DNA of 52,083 nt from Chlamydomonas sphaeroides. Taxonomy: Eukaryota > Chlorophyta > Chlorophyceae > Chlamydomonadales > Chlamydomonadaceae. Below are positions 34,715-45,676 of this stretch, piece after piece. The notes below the pieces were generated by a model that had not been told where the DNA came from, did no database searches, and saw nothing but the letters and a program-made list of their open reading frames with translations. Made by a program: the position numbers and the translations under genes. The stretch spans positions 2,122-54,204 of the forward strand of contig BDDC01000439.1 in NCBI GenBank assembly GCA_001662425.1, given 5' to 3'. Each line of letters starts with the position of its first letter. Positions within the stretch are counted from its first letter, which is position 1.

Positions 34715-35639
34715 CCGGCTGGGCCCAGCGCCTCGGCAGGCTGTCTGGCGGGGCTGCATGCCGGCGCGTAGTCCACCAGGGATGAGCGCTGGAGTGGCAG
34801 CGGTGGGCTGGGCCCCATGCCGGCAGCGTGGCGGTGAACGGGCTGCGCTGCTCGGTGCGCATGCATGCGGACAAGACCCCCTGGGTGCTGCCCCACTGGG
34901 GCTGCCACCAGAGTGTGCTAGGGTGCTGTCGGCGAGCACACCGCTAGGGCTGTGCAAGCCGGACATGCGGAAAGGGCAGGCGGAGGGGCGGGCGGAGGGT
35001 CTCGGCCATGTTGCTTGGGACGCCGGGCCGCATGGTGGTGTGTGGGGGCAGTGAGAGCCAGGAGGCCCGCTGCTGATGAGAGCGGCTGCACGCAGCCAAG
35101 GTGCGTTTGCGGCAAGGTGTGTGAATGGCAGGGTGTGTTTCTTGTGGCGGTGGCCCCTGGCTGGCGGCGGTGTGCCTTGGCCAGGGTTGGGAAGGGAGGC
35201 GGGCGAGGGTTCACTGGACCTGAGCTCTTGGGCCGCTCCTGGATTTCAGTCCGGCCGGCGGCTGAAGGGTCCCAATCAAGTGGGCTGGAGGGTTGGTGGT
35301 GGTGCAACGCCACGCTGGCGCGGACGGCGATGCAGTCGCAAGCCCCTGGCGGGTGGTGCTGCATGGCCACAGCGTGAGCCGCGTGGGCAGGACGTTGGCG
35401 TTGTGCGAGGGCGGCGTGGGTGCGGTTGGTTGATGTCGGCAGTCGGAGGCGCCGTGATGCGGGCCTGGGTGCAGGCTAGGCCAGGTAGGTGGAGGCAGTG
35501 GAGGCAGCAGGTGGGGGCGGGGCTGGGGGTCGCAGGCACCGTGTCCGCCATGCACCCGCGTGCTATGGTGGCAGCGTGCGGCCCTGATGCAACACCGCAG
35601 CTGCCTAAGGGATCCTCCGGCAGGCCCCCTCCCGCAGCG

Positions 35640-35644
35640 TGTAA
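35640..35644 (+). terminator. Possible poly(A) signal, SUMO copy A
   Basis: TGTAA about 925 bases beyond the stop of copy A. This would mean a long 3' UTR, so the assignment is weak. Confidence 0.2.
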
Positions 35645-35941
35645 GGCAATGGACATGTGCCGCATATGTCGAACGAAGGACCCGGGGCGGACGCGGAGCC
35701 GCCGTTGCGCCTCGTGACGCAGCCCCCCGAGGCCCTGACATGCCCGGCTGAGCGCGCGGTGCAACCCTGATGGCGGATGGGGTTACAGGCGAGTGGCACG
35801 GCGGCTTGGCGGCGGGTCACTGGCGGCAAGGGGCCGCAAGGACGTGCGGTCGGGGGGACGGCCACCCGGCCGAGCGTTGAGTACCTACCCCCTCAAGCTT
35901 TCCACTTTCACGGGCTGCTCAATTGTATTATAGAACTATGC

Positions 35942-35999
35942 GAGCGCCTCCTGACGTTCGTTGTCGCTGGAGCGCCTCCTCACGTTGTTGCTGGAGCGC
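35942..35999. repeat. 28-base imperfect direct repeat
   Basis: GAGCGCCTCCTGACGTT and GAGCGCCTCCTCACGTT start units at 35942 and 35970; the second unit lacks four bases. It is intergenic, upstream of SUMO copy B. Confidence 0.75.
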
Positions 36000-36228
36000 G
36001 TGCGGTGCTGTGCGTGCCAGCGCAATCGAGGCAGGAGGGCGAGATCTCGCCCCTGGGCGTGGACGCGCCTAGCGCGCCAGATAGAGGTCCGGCGCTTGCG
36101 CTTGCATAACTATACATTCTTAGAGAGCTGCTTCCGACGTCTGGAGGCAGGCAACGCTCGTCGGCCCAGGATGAGGCATTCAGCTGTCGCCGACCAGGCG
36201 GCCTCGGTGCTCGCGCGCTTGTGCTGCA

Positions 36229-37197
36229 ATGGCGGAGAGCGGAGGAAGGCGGACATTCCAGGTCACCTTCAGGCGGGTTGCGCGGGGCGCCTGGTACCGT
36301 GCCGCGCTGCCGGCCGTCGCCGGGCCGCCGGGTCGCGGCGCTGCCAGCTGCGCAGGCCTACGCAGGCTACGCTGCTCAAAGCTGCGCCTCACACGTGCTG
36401 GGAGCAAGGGCCCGCATCGATCGGTGCTCGTGTCCAAGGCCGCCGCGGAGAGACATGCGTCACGGTCCAAGTCTGCGCTCCTGGGTGCCTAACCCCCGCC
36501 GTCCTCCTACATATACATCCCAGGTGCCAGAACGGCGAACAAACAGTCTTCAGAATCAGAAACAGCACAAGGATGCAGAAGGTGTGCAGCGCGCGGGTGC
36601 GGTCGCGTGTTTATTTAACGACAAGCAACAAGATGAAGGGGGGGTGGCCTGGGTTTGCGGTGCAGGGCAGATCACAGCCAGAACGTGATCCACCCAGCAG
36701 AACACCTGCTGCCTCCGTCACAGGTGTTTGAAACCTTCAACAGCAAGATGTCAACGGAGGAGGGCTTCTACCGGTTGGTCTGTCTCGTCACGTGCATTGC
36801 CGCTGACCAAGTATGACGCAGTCCTCCCCAGCCACTCTGTCAAAGACAGGGCACCACCGCGCCACCCCACCGACTAGCGGACCGCCGCCACCCCCTGTGC
36901 TGCCTCCCCCCCGCTTCACACGACGCTGGCAGGTTCGTGTATGACGGTGTCCGGATCGGTGACGTGTCTGCGGAGGAGGTGTGACCAGTGCGGCAGTGTA
37001 CACATCAAGGCTTTCGAGGGCCCTGAAGCAGCACTCAATGGCGGCTCCATGGGCCAAGGGACGATTAATCAACGGTCTGACGCTGCTTGTGGTGGTGACG
37101 CCCCCCGGCATGTACCCCGCCTGCGCAGCTGGGGCTGGAGGATGGGGACGTCGTGGATGTGCTGACGCCCCAGGAAGGCGGCAACACTGGCAACTAG
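36229..37197 (+). CDS. SUMO-like protein, tandem copy B
   Basis: Exons 36524-36581, 36724-36773, 36933-36978 and 37129-37197 are clear: NGEQTVFRIRNSTRMQK, VFETFNSKMSTEEGFYR, FVYDGVRIGDVSAEE and LGLEDGDVVDVLTPQEGG, in phases 2, 0, 2, 0 as in copies A and C. Exon 1 is proposed at 36229-36272 (MAESGGRRTFQVTF plus AG). It has exactly the 44-base length of copy A exon 1 and the right phase, but its donor would be AG|GCGGGT, a GC instead of GT donor. The resulting precursor is 88 aa and ends GG-NTGN, so it would also need trimming. The copy lacks the psi-K-x-E site of copy A. If the GC donor is not used, exon 1 lies elsewhere or the gene is decaying; the remaining exons show no stops or frameshifts. 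Confidence 0.75.
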
Positions 37198-37946
37198 CCA
37201 GCGTGGGCTGCATGGCTGGAACTCAGCCCAAGAGAACACCAAGCAGTCAAGGGATCGCACCGTCACAGAGCTCTTCAGAACTTATTGAATGGCGAGCAGC
37301 CACGGGCGCAACTGGACAAGGCGCCAGGCGCAGGGGCGGTGGGTGTGCATAACGAACAATGAAGCTTCCAAGTAAAATGATCATTATTATAAGCTAGAAC
37401 TAAGATCATGTGTGACACGGGAGTCCCCCCTGCGTGTAACATGATTGCACCCGTCTGTGGACGGGGGTTGGAACGGTCATCGCAAGGGCTGCCAGCCCGC
37501 TACTGCAACAGCGAAGACCACGGGTGTCCCTGGCGAAGAGAAAGGCAAAGGAGCCACGTCAGGGGCCTTCTTAGCCGGGTGGGACTCAGGTGATCGTCGA
37601 CTGGCACTGAAGACCAGTTGGAAGTGCTTTGGCGACCTGGATCCAAAGCTTCTTGACGTGAAAGGCAGCAGTGCTGCCTGGCTTCGCTTTAGTATTCCAT
37701 ATGCTGGTGGGGCCGGGGGCGGCTGCGGCGGTTGGCGGCGGGGGAGGGCGGGGGTGTGCGGTTGGCGTGCAGTTCAGCACGAACCCCGATCATTGCGCGG
37801 CAGACATCAACATGCCGCTCAGTTCCACGCGTGTACCCACTCACCTTTATAGGAGACAACGGCTTCAGTGTGCTCCGCTCGACACGCGCAACGACAGCTC
37901 GCGACTTACTTGCCATTTGTGCCGCGCTTGCCTCGAGGTAGCCGCC
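37198..37946. other. Intergenic, SUMO copy B to copy C
   Basis: Starts with the 3' UTR of copy B, with TGTAA at 37435-37439, and ends with the promoter/5' UTR of copy C. The plus frame 37445-37852 is open but matches nothing I know. Confidence 0.45.
37435..37439 (+). terminator. Candidate poly(A) signal, SUMO copy B
   Basis: TGTAA about 240 bases downstream of the copy B stop codon, in a locally AT-rich stretch. Confidence 0.4.
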
Positions 37947-38759
37947 ATGGGCGAGGGAGACGGTCCACTGCCCAAGTCTGAGGCTATCACCATCACCCTG
38001 CAGTGAGCCTGGGCGGGCGCGGGTCACTATCGCGCCATGCTCGCAACGCGATTCTTCACGCACAGGGCGCAGGACAACCACATGCTGCAGTTCAAAATCA
38101 AGAAGAGCACGGCGTTCGAGAAGGTGGGCCTACGTGTGAGAGCGTCTGCCTCGTGCCGCCCAAACCCGCCGCTGCGACCAGGGATCCCTCCTGGCTGCGA
38201 CCCGCAACCCCACCTCCCCGCACGGCGACCAGGTGCTGAAGGCCTACGCCCAGAAGCGCTCCATGGACCCTAAACAACTCCGGTACGCCGCCAAGGCTCC
38301 GCGATTGCATAGTGCGGCGGCCAAGGTGATGCATCGCTGGCAGCTAGGCCGCACGGCGGGTGCGACCCCATACGGCCACGTGGACCTCGGCCACCCGTCG
38401 AACCCCCAACCTTATCGGCGGCCCTCGGCACCACCACACCGCCTGCTGCCCCCCCTAGGCTGATGTTTGAGGGCAACTTCCTGCAAAGCGGAACGACACC
38501 TGAAGCGGTAAGCGGCTGGGCGGCTGCTGTTGCACACGCATGAGGGCCCCACCTTGCCCGGCGACTGATGGGGGCGTCGCACACTGCCGCAACGCTGCAG
38601 GCCATCCCGGCAGCCCATCACCTTGCCCCTCTCCGCAGCCCCGTGATACCACCCTGCTCGTGCCTGCCTGCCTGCCTTGCCTGCCCGCAGGCTGGTGTTG
38701 AAGACGGTGACGCCATTGATGTGATGATCGAGCAGCTTGGCGGGGCCGCGGGGCCGTGA
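37947..38759 (+). CDS. SUMO-like protein, tandem copy C
   Basis: Five exons, 37947-38002, 38066-38123, 38233-38282, 38459-38507, 38691-38759, phases 2, 0, 2, 0, encode a 93-aa precursor. Visible SUMO elements are EAITITLQAQDNHMLQFKIK, the helix VLKAYAQKRSMDPKQLR, LMFEGNFLQSGTTPEA and GVEDGDAIDVMIEQLGG. The diglycine is followed by AAGP, to be cut off by a SUMO protease. The N-terminal tail is longer than in copy A and holds PKSE, a poor acceptor motif. The start ATGGGC at 37947 follows GCCGCC, a good green-algal context. Exons 2 and 3 have the same lengths as in copies A and B, showing descent by tandem duplication followed by strong divergence. Its 3' end faces the solute-binding protein gene on the minus strand. 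Confidence 0.88.
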
Positions 38760-39472
38760 GGCGGGGCCGCGGGGCCTTGAGGCGCGCCAGCAGCTGCCAG
38801 CCCGGGGGGCTCAATTTGGAGTGAGGAGCGCATGACTTGCATCGCTTGGGATCGTCAGGGGGAACGACCGCAGCAGGCGAACCTACAAACTTGACTGCAC
38901 CGCTGCTTGCCAGGTAGCTGAGCGGGGGCGCAGCCCCGGTGAAGCAGCAGCGCGGGGCGCGGTGTTGCAGGTTGGGCATGGCACAAAAAGTGACAAGCCG
39001 TCGCGCAGGTTGTCGTCATGGGCACAGGTGTTCCATTGCACAAGGGAAACTATGAACTAGGTACCGCAGGGTGGGCGACCCGCGCGGTGGGCCGCCTCGA
39101 CCGAGCTGCTCGATGTGCTGGTGGCCCCCACAGCCAAAGGGGCTGTTTGTTGCACACTGGCGTGGCCTCCAGGGTGTGATGCAGTGGGAGCGGGCGGGTG
39201 GCGCCGTGCAGGCTGCTGCCTGGCTGCGCTGCAGGGTGGGGTGCGAGGGCTTGGCAGTGCGGGGGCGGCTGCCGCGGCAGTTCGCGCCGGCGGGCCGGGA
39301 GCAGGCTGGTGCTGGGACTTGAGTTGACGCAGCAGGTGGCTGACGCAATATAATGGTTGGGCGGGGCTATGTTTGTCGCAGTGTGTGCGAGGCGGCGTGT
39401 GTGGGGCCATCTTCAATGGCGCCATACGGAGTGGGATGCACACCAGATCCCAGGTGCAGTACTGTAAGAACG

Positions 39473-39477
39473 GCAGA
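39473..39477 (+). terminator. Candidate poly(A) signal, SUMO copy C
   Basis: TGTAA on the plus strand about 715 bases after the copy C stop. It lies before the 41-base repeats, so transcripts ending here would not overlap the facing gene. Confidence 0.3.
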
Positions 39478-39619
39478 TGCACTACGACTAGGCGAAGCTA
39501 GCGTTACATGAGGTGCTGCGGCGGCGCTGCTCAATCGGCGGCGCAGCATGCTGGCAAGCATTATACGACGACGGCCAGGGGGCCCGGCGGGGTCCCCCTG
39601 CCTTCGATGGCACCGGGGG

Positions 39620-39739
39620 GTCGCGTCCTAGACAAGCTCCGCCGGCACGTGTGGTCGGGGGTCGCGTCCTAGACAAGCTCCGCCGGCACGTGTGGTCGGG
39701 GGATCGCGTCCTAGACAAGCTCCGCCGGCACGTGTGGTG
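39620..39739. repeat. Three 41-base tandem repeats with CACGTG
   Basis: Units begin at 39620, 39661 and 39703 (one extra G before the third) and are nearly identical, each reading TCGCGTCCTAGACAAGCTCC followed by GCCGGCACGTGTGGT. Each unit contains the palindrome CACGTG and a CTAG. The array lies between two convergent 3' ends. Confidence 0.93.
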
Positions 39740-39778
39740 CGAGTTCATGGAGTGGGTGGTGGCCTGCGTTCCAACGCG

Positions 39779-39783
39779 TTACA
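39779..39783 (-). terminator. Candidate poly(A) signal, solute-binding protein gene
   Basis: Minus-strand TGTAA about 490 bases beyond the stop of the solute-binding protein gene. Another minus TGTAA lies at 39504-39508. Confidence 0.3.
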
Positions 39784-40271
39784 CTGATGAAGCCCCGATG
39801 GGGGGGCGGGCGGAGGCCTCAGACGGAGGACCGAGTGCGTGGGGCTGCGCCCCGTTTCCCATCACGATGGGATAGATTGCGGTTGGTTGGAAAGTACGCC
39901 ACGCCTATGCCATCGATCACCGTACCAGCAGTACTGGGAAGGCGACGACCACGGATCTCCCCTATCACAGATCACGACGAGCGCTATGTATTGCGAAGGC
40001 CGGACGAGTCAGGCGCAGCGAGGCAACGCCAGCACGCCGGCACGGCATGGCGGCGTACTTGTCACCACGCCCCGTCATGCCCACGCCGCGCGGGCAGCCC
40101 GCCTGCCTCGCTGCCACGTTCCAGCCTCCGAGCGAGCAGCAAATCCACGAGAGCCCGTTGCGAGCATATATGTATACACACCTAGCCAGCAGCTACATCA
40201 CACAAACACCAACGCCGCTGACTGGCCAGCCAGGCAGGTATACACCAACATACGCACGGGCAGCGCGCTAC

Positions 40272-43200
40272 CTACACGTCTCCCGACAGGCCCTTGACGG
40301 ACGCGGGCATGGCGACGTGCTGCGGCATCTCCGTCGAGTGATGGCTGAAGCCGCTGCTGCTGCCGTGCAGCAGCGGCACCCCGAATAGCGGCCTGCCGCG
40401 GCGCTCGTAGGCCACCAGCATGGCCGCAAAGATGACGAGCACGCCCGCCACAACGCTGCACACCACGATGGCGGCGATGGCGCCGTCGCTGAGGCCCTTG
40501 CTGCCGCCGCCAGAGTTGGGGGCTGGGCTGGCGCCGGCGTCGCGGGCGGCCCCCTGACCGCCGCTGGGGGCAAGCAGCTCCCGGTCGACAATGCCGCGCA
40601 GCTTCATGTCGTATTGCTGCGTACGTGGGGAGGAGCAGGGAGGGGCAGGGCACGGCGAGTTGGGATGAGCGCCGTTGATATATACCGGTAGAGGGCCGGC
40701 ACGTACGCATGGAGGTTGAGAAGGTCCGCAACACGCGGCTTGTTTGGTCGCGAAGCCCCACGGCATGAGGCTGTGTGTGTCGCGGGAGAGTCGTTTGCCT
40801 TTTCCAATTTTTGGAGAGGCGCGGAGAGCGGGCGAGGGCGTTTGGTAGCGATGATGATGAGGGTTCCATCCCGCGGAAAGTAAGAGGCCGAGCCCGCGCG
40901 CGCCAAGCCGAGCGACAAGTGAGCAGCCCGAGGGAACTCGCCTGGTGCCCGAACTCGAAGTTTTCGAAGCGGTCGCGTACGACAGCCACGTTGACCAAGT
41001 ACGATAGCGGCGCCATGATGGCCTGCTCATGTACGACGGTGAGGATGGAGCGCCACATGGCCCTGGGTGTACGGCGGGTGTACGGCACACGCAGCCACCA
41101 CAGCGGCAGACGTGACATGCGCGTCAGCCAATCCTCCCCTGCATGCTGTTCCCCCCAACACGACCGAGCCAGCCCGGCTTGCGCAACTTCCAATGCCAGT
41201 TGGCCACCGCCAACAAACACCCCGCCAGTTGGCCGCCGCCAACTAACACTCCAGGCCCCCCAGCAAGGCAGCAGCCCTCGCTCACTCGCGCTGCTCCATG
41301 CTGGTGGTGGTCAGCACGGCGGTGATGGTGTCGAAGAACTGCGAACGGTTCATGGGCGCCATCAGCGTGAAACCCTCGGCCGTGGTACGGGCGCTGCTAA
41401 GGCCGGCGAATGCGGCCTGGTCCATGGCCCAGTTGCGCCAGTATCCAGCTGAGCTGTGCGGGTCCCAGGGCAGACCCAGCGTGGTGGTGATGGCGAGGTG
41501 GTAGGAGCCGTTCTGGAGGGCGGGTGTGCGAGGCGGGGAGGCGAGATAAAGAGGCGTTGCGAGGATTGGCGGTGGCACAAGCCGACATCTGGGCTGGCGG
41601 GGAGGTGGGAGATCGTGAGAGCGCGGGCGAGGGAAGCGGCCGAGGCGCGAGTGATAACTGCGAGGAACCGTTCGGTGTGCCAGAAGCCATTTTGTGGGCG
41701 GGGCGGGCGGTAGTGGGAGGCAGCGGACGCGGACAGGGAAGGCGTCAGCTGAGGCGAGTGTGAAGACGGTTACCAGAGCCAGGTGGTAGGAGCAGCCCTG
41801 TGGGCGGCTTTGACAGGTAGGCAGGATTCGGGGTTGCGGGGGCCAGGGACGGCCAGGGTAGGCCCAGCGGAGTCGGTGGTCCGCGCCAAGTGTTAGAGCC
41901 GGCCGGAAAGGGGGCCAGGCGGGCAGGCGAGCGTGCCGGGAGGCGGCCGGGCACCAGCCGAGGTGCTCTGACGCGCTTCAGGCATGCGCGCTTGTCCGAG
42001 GTGCGGGCTGGTCGTGCAGGCACGTCCGTACGTACGTTGCCTCGCGTGTTCCACTCGTCGTGCGACACGCCGGTGTTGATGACTCGGAAGCCCAGCGCCT
42101 GCAGGTTGGCCTTGACGTCGTCCTCGATGGCCACCTCGATGGAGCGGGAGGTGCGGTACAGGAACTCCACCTCCTGTGCGGCAGGCAGGGAAGCGAGGGG
42201 CAAAGCGAGAGCGGCGCAGAAGGGAGGAAGTGGGGCGGGAGCAGGGGGCAGACAGGCATGCAGCAAAGGGGCCAACAGCTTGGGCGTCCGGGGCCGACCC
42301 CGCAACCCACCAGCTCCACGCCGCCCTTGGTGCGCACGGTCTTGCCCGGCTCCAGCCGCCAGCCCGCCTGGTCCAGCAGCATGCGGGCCTGCATGGGGGC
42401 CGCGGTGGCGCGAGGCAGGGTGGGCAGCGGGCAGGGCAGCTCTTGAAAAAGCCGGAACCCGTGTGCAGGGGCAAGCGATCCCCGGCCTCCGCATTGACCA
42501 GCCAAGCAACCAACCAGGCAACCCAGCAAACACGCCAGGCAACCGCCGGCCCACCTTCTCCGGGTCGTAGCCCAGGCGGGGCCACAGGTCCACGTCCGAG
42601 TAGGGCACGTTGGCGGAGAAGAGCGTGTAGGCGGGCAGCTCAAGGCCGGCCAGCTCGCGCTCAATGATGTCCTGCGGGCGCGGACCGTTGGGGTTCGTTG
42701 GCCGCACGCGCACGGGTCAGGCCCCTCTCGCTGCAACGCCACCTCCGGGCGGTGGCGTTAGGTGCGCGGCTCCGGCCGGATTCCTCGCCGCGCCGCGCTG
42801 CGCCGCCGGCTTGCGCCGTGCGGCCATGCAGCCCCAGCCGCCAGGGCAGGTGGCGAGCAGCAAGTCGCGGCGGTCGCTGCTTGCGGCGCGCATGGCCTCC
42901 TCCCCTTTTGGGGCCTCACGTGCTTGTGGATGGCGTGCGCCACCGCCTTGCGCACCGCCAGCGAGTCCAGCGGCGCCTTGGCCGAGTTGAGCTGGATGGC
43001 GCGAGTGGAGAGCGGCTCCGACACATAGGTGCGCAGGTTGTCGCGGTCCTAAGGGAGGCAGGGACGCAGGAGGGGAAAGGGAGAAGGCGGAGTTGAGATA
43101 GAGGAGGGGCAGCGCGGCTTGCGGCGACTGGGAGGGAGGGGTGAGGGAAGAGGGGGGAGGGGGCGGCGGGGGCGGCTGGTGGCAGGATCGGGTTGCACGC

Positions 43201-45676
43201 CGTGCGCGGCGGCCGCGGTGCGGCTCACAGCGGGTGGCAGATTGGGCCGCTAGTGCACGGCCCGGGACTTCCTCAGAGGATCCTTGCTGGGATGGCAGGC
43301 CGCATGCGGTCTTGAGTAGGACAATCGAAGTCTGGCACGAGCGGCTTGGGTGGGGCTCCCGCGCCGCCGTGCCGCACCTGCAGCTGCAGCGCCTTGAACT
43401 CGCGCGGCCCGATGGTGTCCAGTCCAAACACCATGTCCACGGCGCCCGAGGCCACGGCGGGAGCCACCTCGTTGAGAGTGGGGAAGACCTTGAGCACCAG
43501 CGTCTGCACGTTGCCGCCTGCGGGGGAAGGCGAGGCGACAGCGAGGGGACGACGCAGCGCCCCCGCTGGCTGAGTTGTGGCTGCAGCGCTCATGGGGCGT
43601 GATGCCGCATCCACATTCCTCGACATGACACGCCCAGAACAGGTCCATGGTGGACAGGAGGAGCCGAGGAGGCAGCGGCCGGTGCAGGTGAGAGCGCGAA
43701 GACGGCCGTATGCGCTGGCGGGGTGAAAGGGGCATCATGAAACTACACGCCCGCGCCCCCGGCAACCGGGACTGACCGGCCTTGGTGTCCCAGTGGCTTG
43801 GGTTCCTGCGGAAATGCACTTCCAGCAGCTGCTCGCCCGCGTTGAGGTTGACGATGCGGGCCACCTCGCTGGGGCCGATGGTGCGCTGCGTCGTCACCTG
43901 CGGCCAGTTAGTTGGGCGGGCGGGCAGTTGTGGTGCGGCAGTTGGGTTGCGGCAGGCGGTGCACCGGTACAGCAGCACGCTGGGTGGGGCACGTGCGGCA
44001 TGGGGGCTCGCTCGCTGCGGCTTGCGAGGCAGCCACCGCGTCCTGCTGGGTTCTGGCCCTGAGGTGTCGCTGGTAGCCGGTAGCGAACAGTCAGGCAAGT
44101 GGGGTCTCCGGCCGCACCTTCTTCACGAAGATCCACGGCCCAGTGCCCGCCACCCCGAAGGTGCCAACGCAGCTGTGGTAGCGGTGCAGGGGTAACACAG
44201 GTCATCATTTCACAGCACACTGCTCAGGCGACGCTGGCGGGCTTTACGCGCACGCACCCTGCCCGGCCATCGTCCGCTTGCTGAGACAGAGGCGGCTTGG
44301 CGCTTGGGACAGCGAGTGCGCAGGTCCCCGGTTGCCGGGATTCGGCTCGACCGCCAGCTAGCTGCTGTCTGCCGGAGGCACTACATGACGGCGCGGTCCC
44401 CCGCACTTAAGACGCTATCAAGGCGGCACAGACCAAGCGGCCAGCCCGCTCACGTGAACTCGGTAATATTGGTGGGCCAAAATACGGGCGCCGTGGTGGG
44501 GCAGGACTTTTGGTCTCGGCGCTGTGGGAGGTGCGCGAGTGACAGGAAGCGCACGGGCCGGATGAGCGCCAGCTCCTGCAGCGCCGGGTAGTAGGGCTGG
44601 TCCAGGATGAGGCGGAAGGTGAAGTCATCCACCACCTGACGTTATGCGTTGGGGCAGTGGCCGTGGGGAACAAAGCATGGGCGGAGGGTGTAGCCGCTGG
44701 CTGGCATCACTAGCAATGATCCGGCGCACGAGGTGTAGGGCGGCAAGCAGGTAGCCGCGTCTGCTGGTGGGCGTCGTTGTGCACGGCACGGCTCGCTCAT
44801 GCCGTCATCCGCCAACTAAACGGCTCGCCGCTCACCTGCCAGCCCTTGGTGCGCAGCGGCAGGTCGTACCACCCGTGATACGGCATGAGGCCCTTGGGGA
44901 AGATGTTGTCAAAATTGGCGGCGCAAGCTTGGGCGTTCCAGGGGGTGCCGTCGTGGAAGGTGACGCCCCTGCAGCACCACGCACAGCACGGTGGCGCGCG
45001 GCAAGCGGGCCGAGTGGTTTGGGCCTGGATGCGATGATGACAGGCATAGGAGATAGATAGGACGGGCCGCTGCAGGGCCCCGGAGCGGCCATCATGCGTG
45101 CGAGGTACAAGGAAGACGGCAATGGCCGGTGGTGCCCTAACAGCAGGTGCCCCGGGCGGGGGCCCCTCGTGTCAGCTGCACGCACCTGCGCAGCCGGAAG
45201 TTGATGGCGGTCTCGCCGCCGTCAGGGCTGCTCACAACGTCCCAGCTCTCCGCCAGCGCCGGCACGATCTGACCGTCCGCGCCGTACGACACTAGCCCCT
45301 CGTACAGCAGGTTCTGGAACCGGGGCCGTACAAGTCAGGGCGCGCATCGACCGCCGAGGCGGCACAGGAAGGGGCGTCAGGTGGATGCTTGCGGACAGCG
45401 GACGGCTGTGCCTGACCTACGAAGGCCGGGCAGCATTTTTCGAACACCTGACAGGCGCCGTTGCGCCGTCGCTCGCGCACGCAAGGTGACCACCTGGTCA
45501 CCAGCCAACCGCACCTGCACCACAAACTCGTTGGGTCGGTATGCATGGGGGTTGAGCGGCCCTGTGTCCGTCATGAGGCCTCCCTGGCTGGCCGTCACCA
45601 CGTTGAGCGTGCCAGGCGGGCCGCATACGGCGCTAGGGATCGCTGCTGCTAGAAGCAGTGTCAACACCAGGTTCAT
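40272..45676 (-). CDS. NikA/DppA-type solute-binding protein with C-terminal membrane anchor
   Basis: Fourteen exons in one frame give 691 aa: 45676-45515, 45313-45186, 44968-44836, 44635-44454, 44172-44118, 43897-43777, 43517-43378, 43048-42920, 42671-42555, 42388-42311, 42173-42036, 41512-41286, 41062-40942, 40616-40272. The signal peptide is MNLVLTLLLAAAIPSAVCG. The body matches family-5 (nickel/oligopeptide) periplasmic binding proteins, closest by eye to NikA: NLLYEGLVSYGADGQIVPAL, GVTFHDGTPWNAQA, YYPALQELALIRPVRF, GTGPWIFVKK, STRAIQLNSAKAPLDSLAVR, GYDPEK-ARMLLDQAGW, LGLPWDPH, ILTVVHEQAIMAPLSYL. A hydrophobic helix follows at about 623-647 (AIAAIVVCSVVAGVLVIF), then YERRGR and a 44-residue Ser/His/Gly tail. 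This predicts an extracytosolic ligand-binding domain on a type I anchor. The ligand could be nickel, peptide or something else. Intron 13 needs a GC donor (CAG|GCGAGT). Confidence 0.88.

Larger units (their letters stand above)
34715..36228. other. Intergenic, SUMO copy A to copy B
   Basis: Contains the 3' UTR of copy A and the upstream region of copy B. A TGTAA at 35640-35644 and a 28-base direct repeat at 35942-35999 are the only features seen. I found no further SUMO exon here. Confidence 0.45.
38760..40271. other. Convergent intergenic region with tandem repeat
   Basis: Between the stop of SUMO copy C (plus) and the stop of the solute-binding protein gene (minus). It carries a plus-strand TGTAA at 39473-39477, a minus-strand TGTAA at 39779-39783, and three 41-base repeats between them. 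No gene is supported. Confidence 0.5.

Noticed and set aside
39620..39739. 41-base units as a CRISPR array
   Set aside because: Units are directly adjacent with no unique spacers, and the setting is a eukaryotic nuclear genome.
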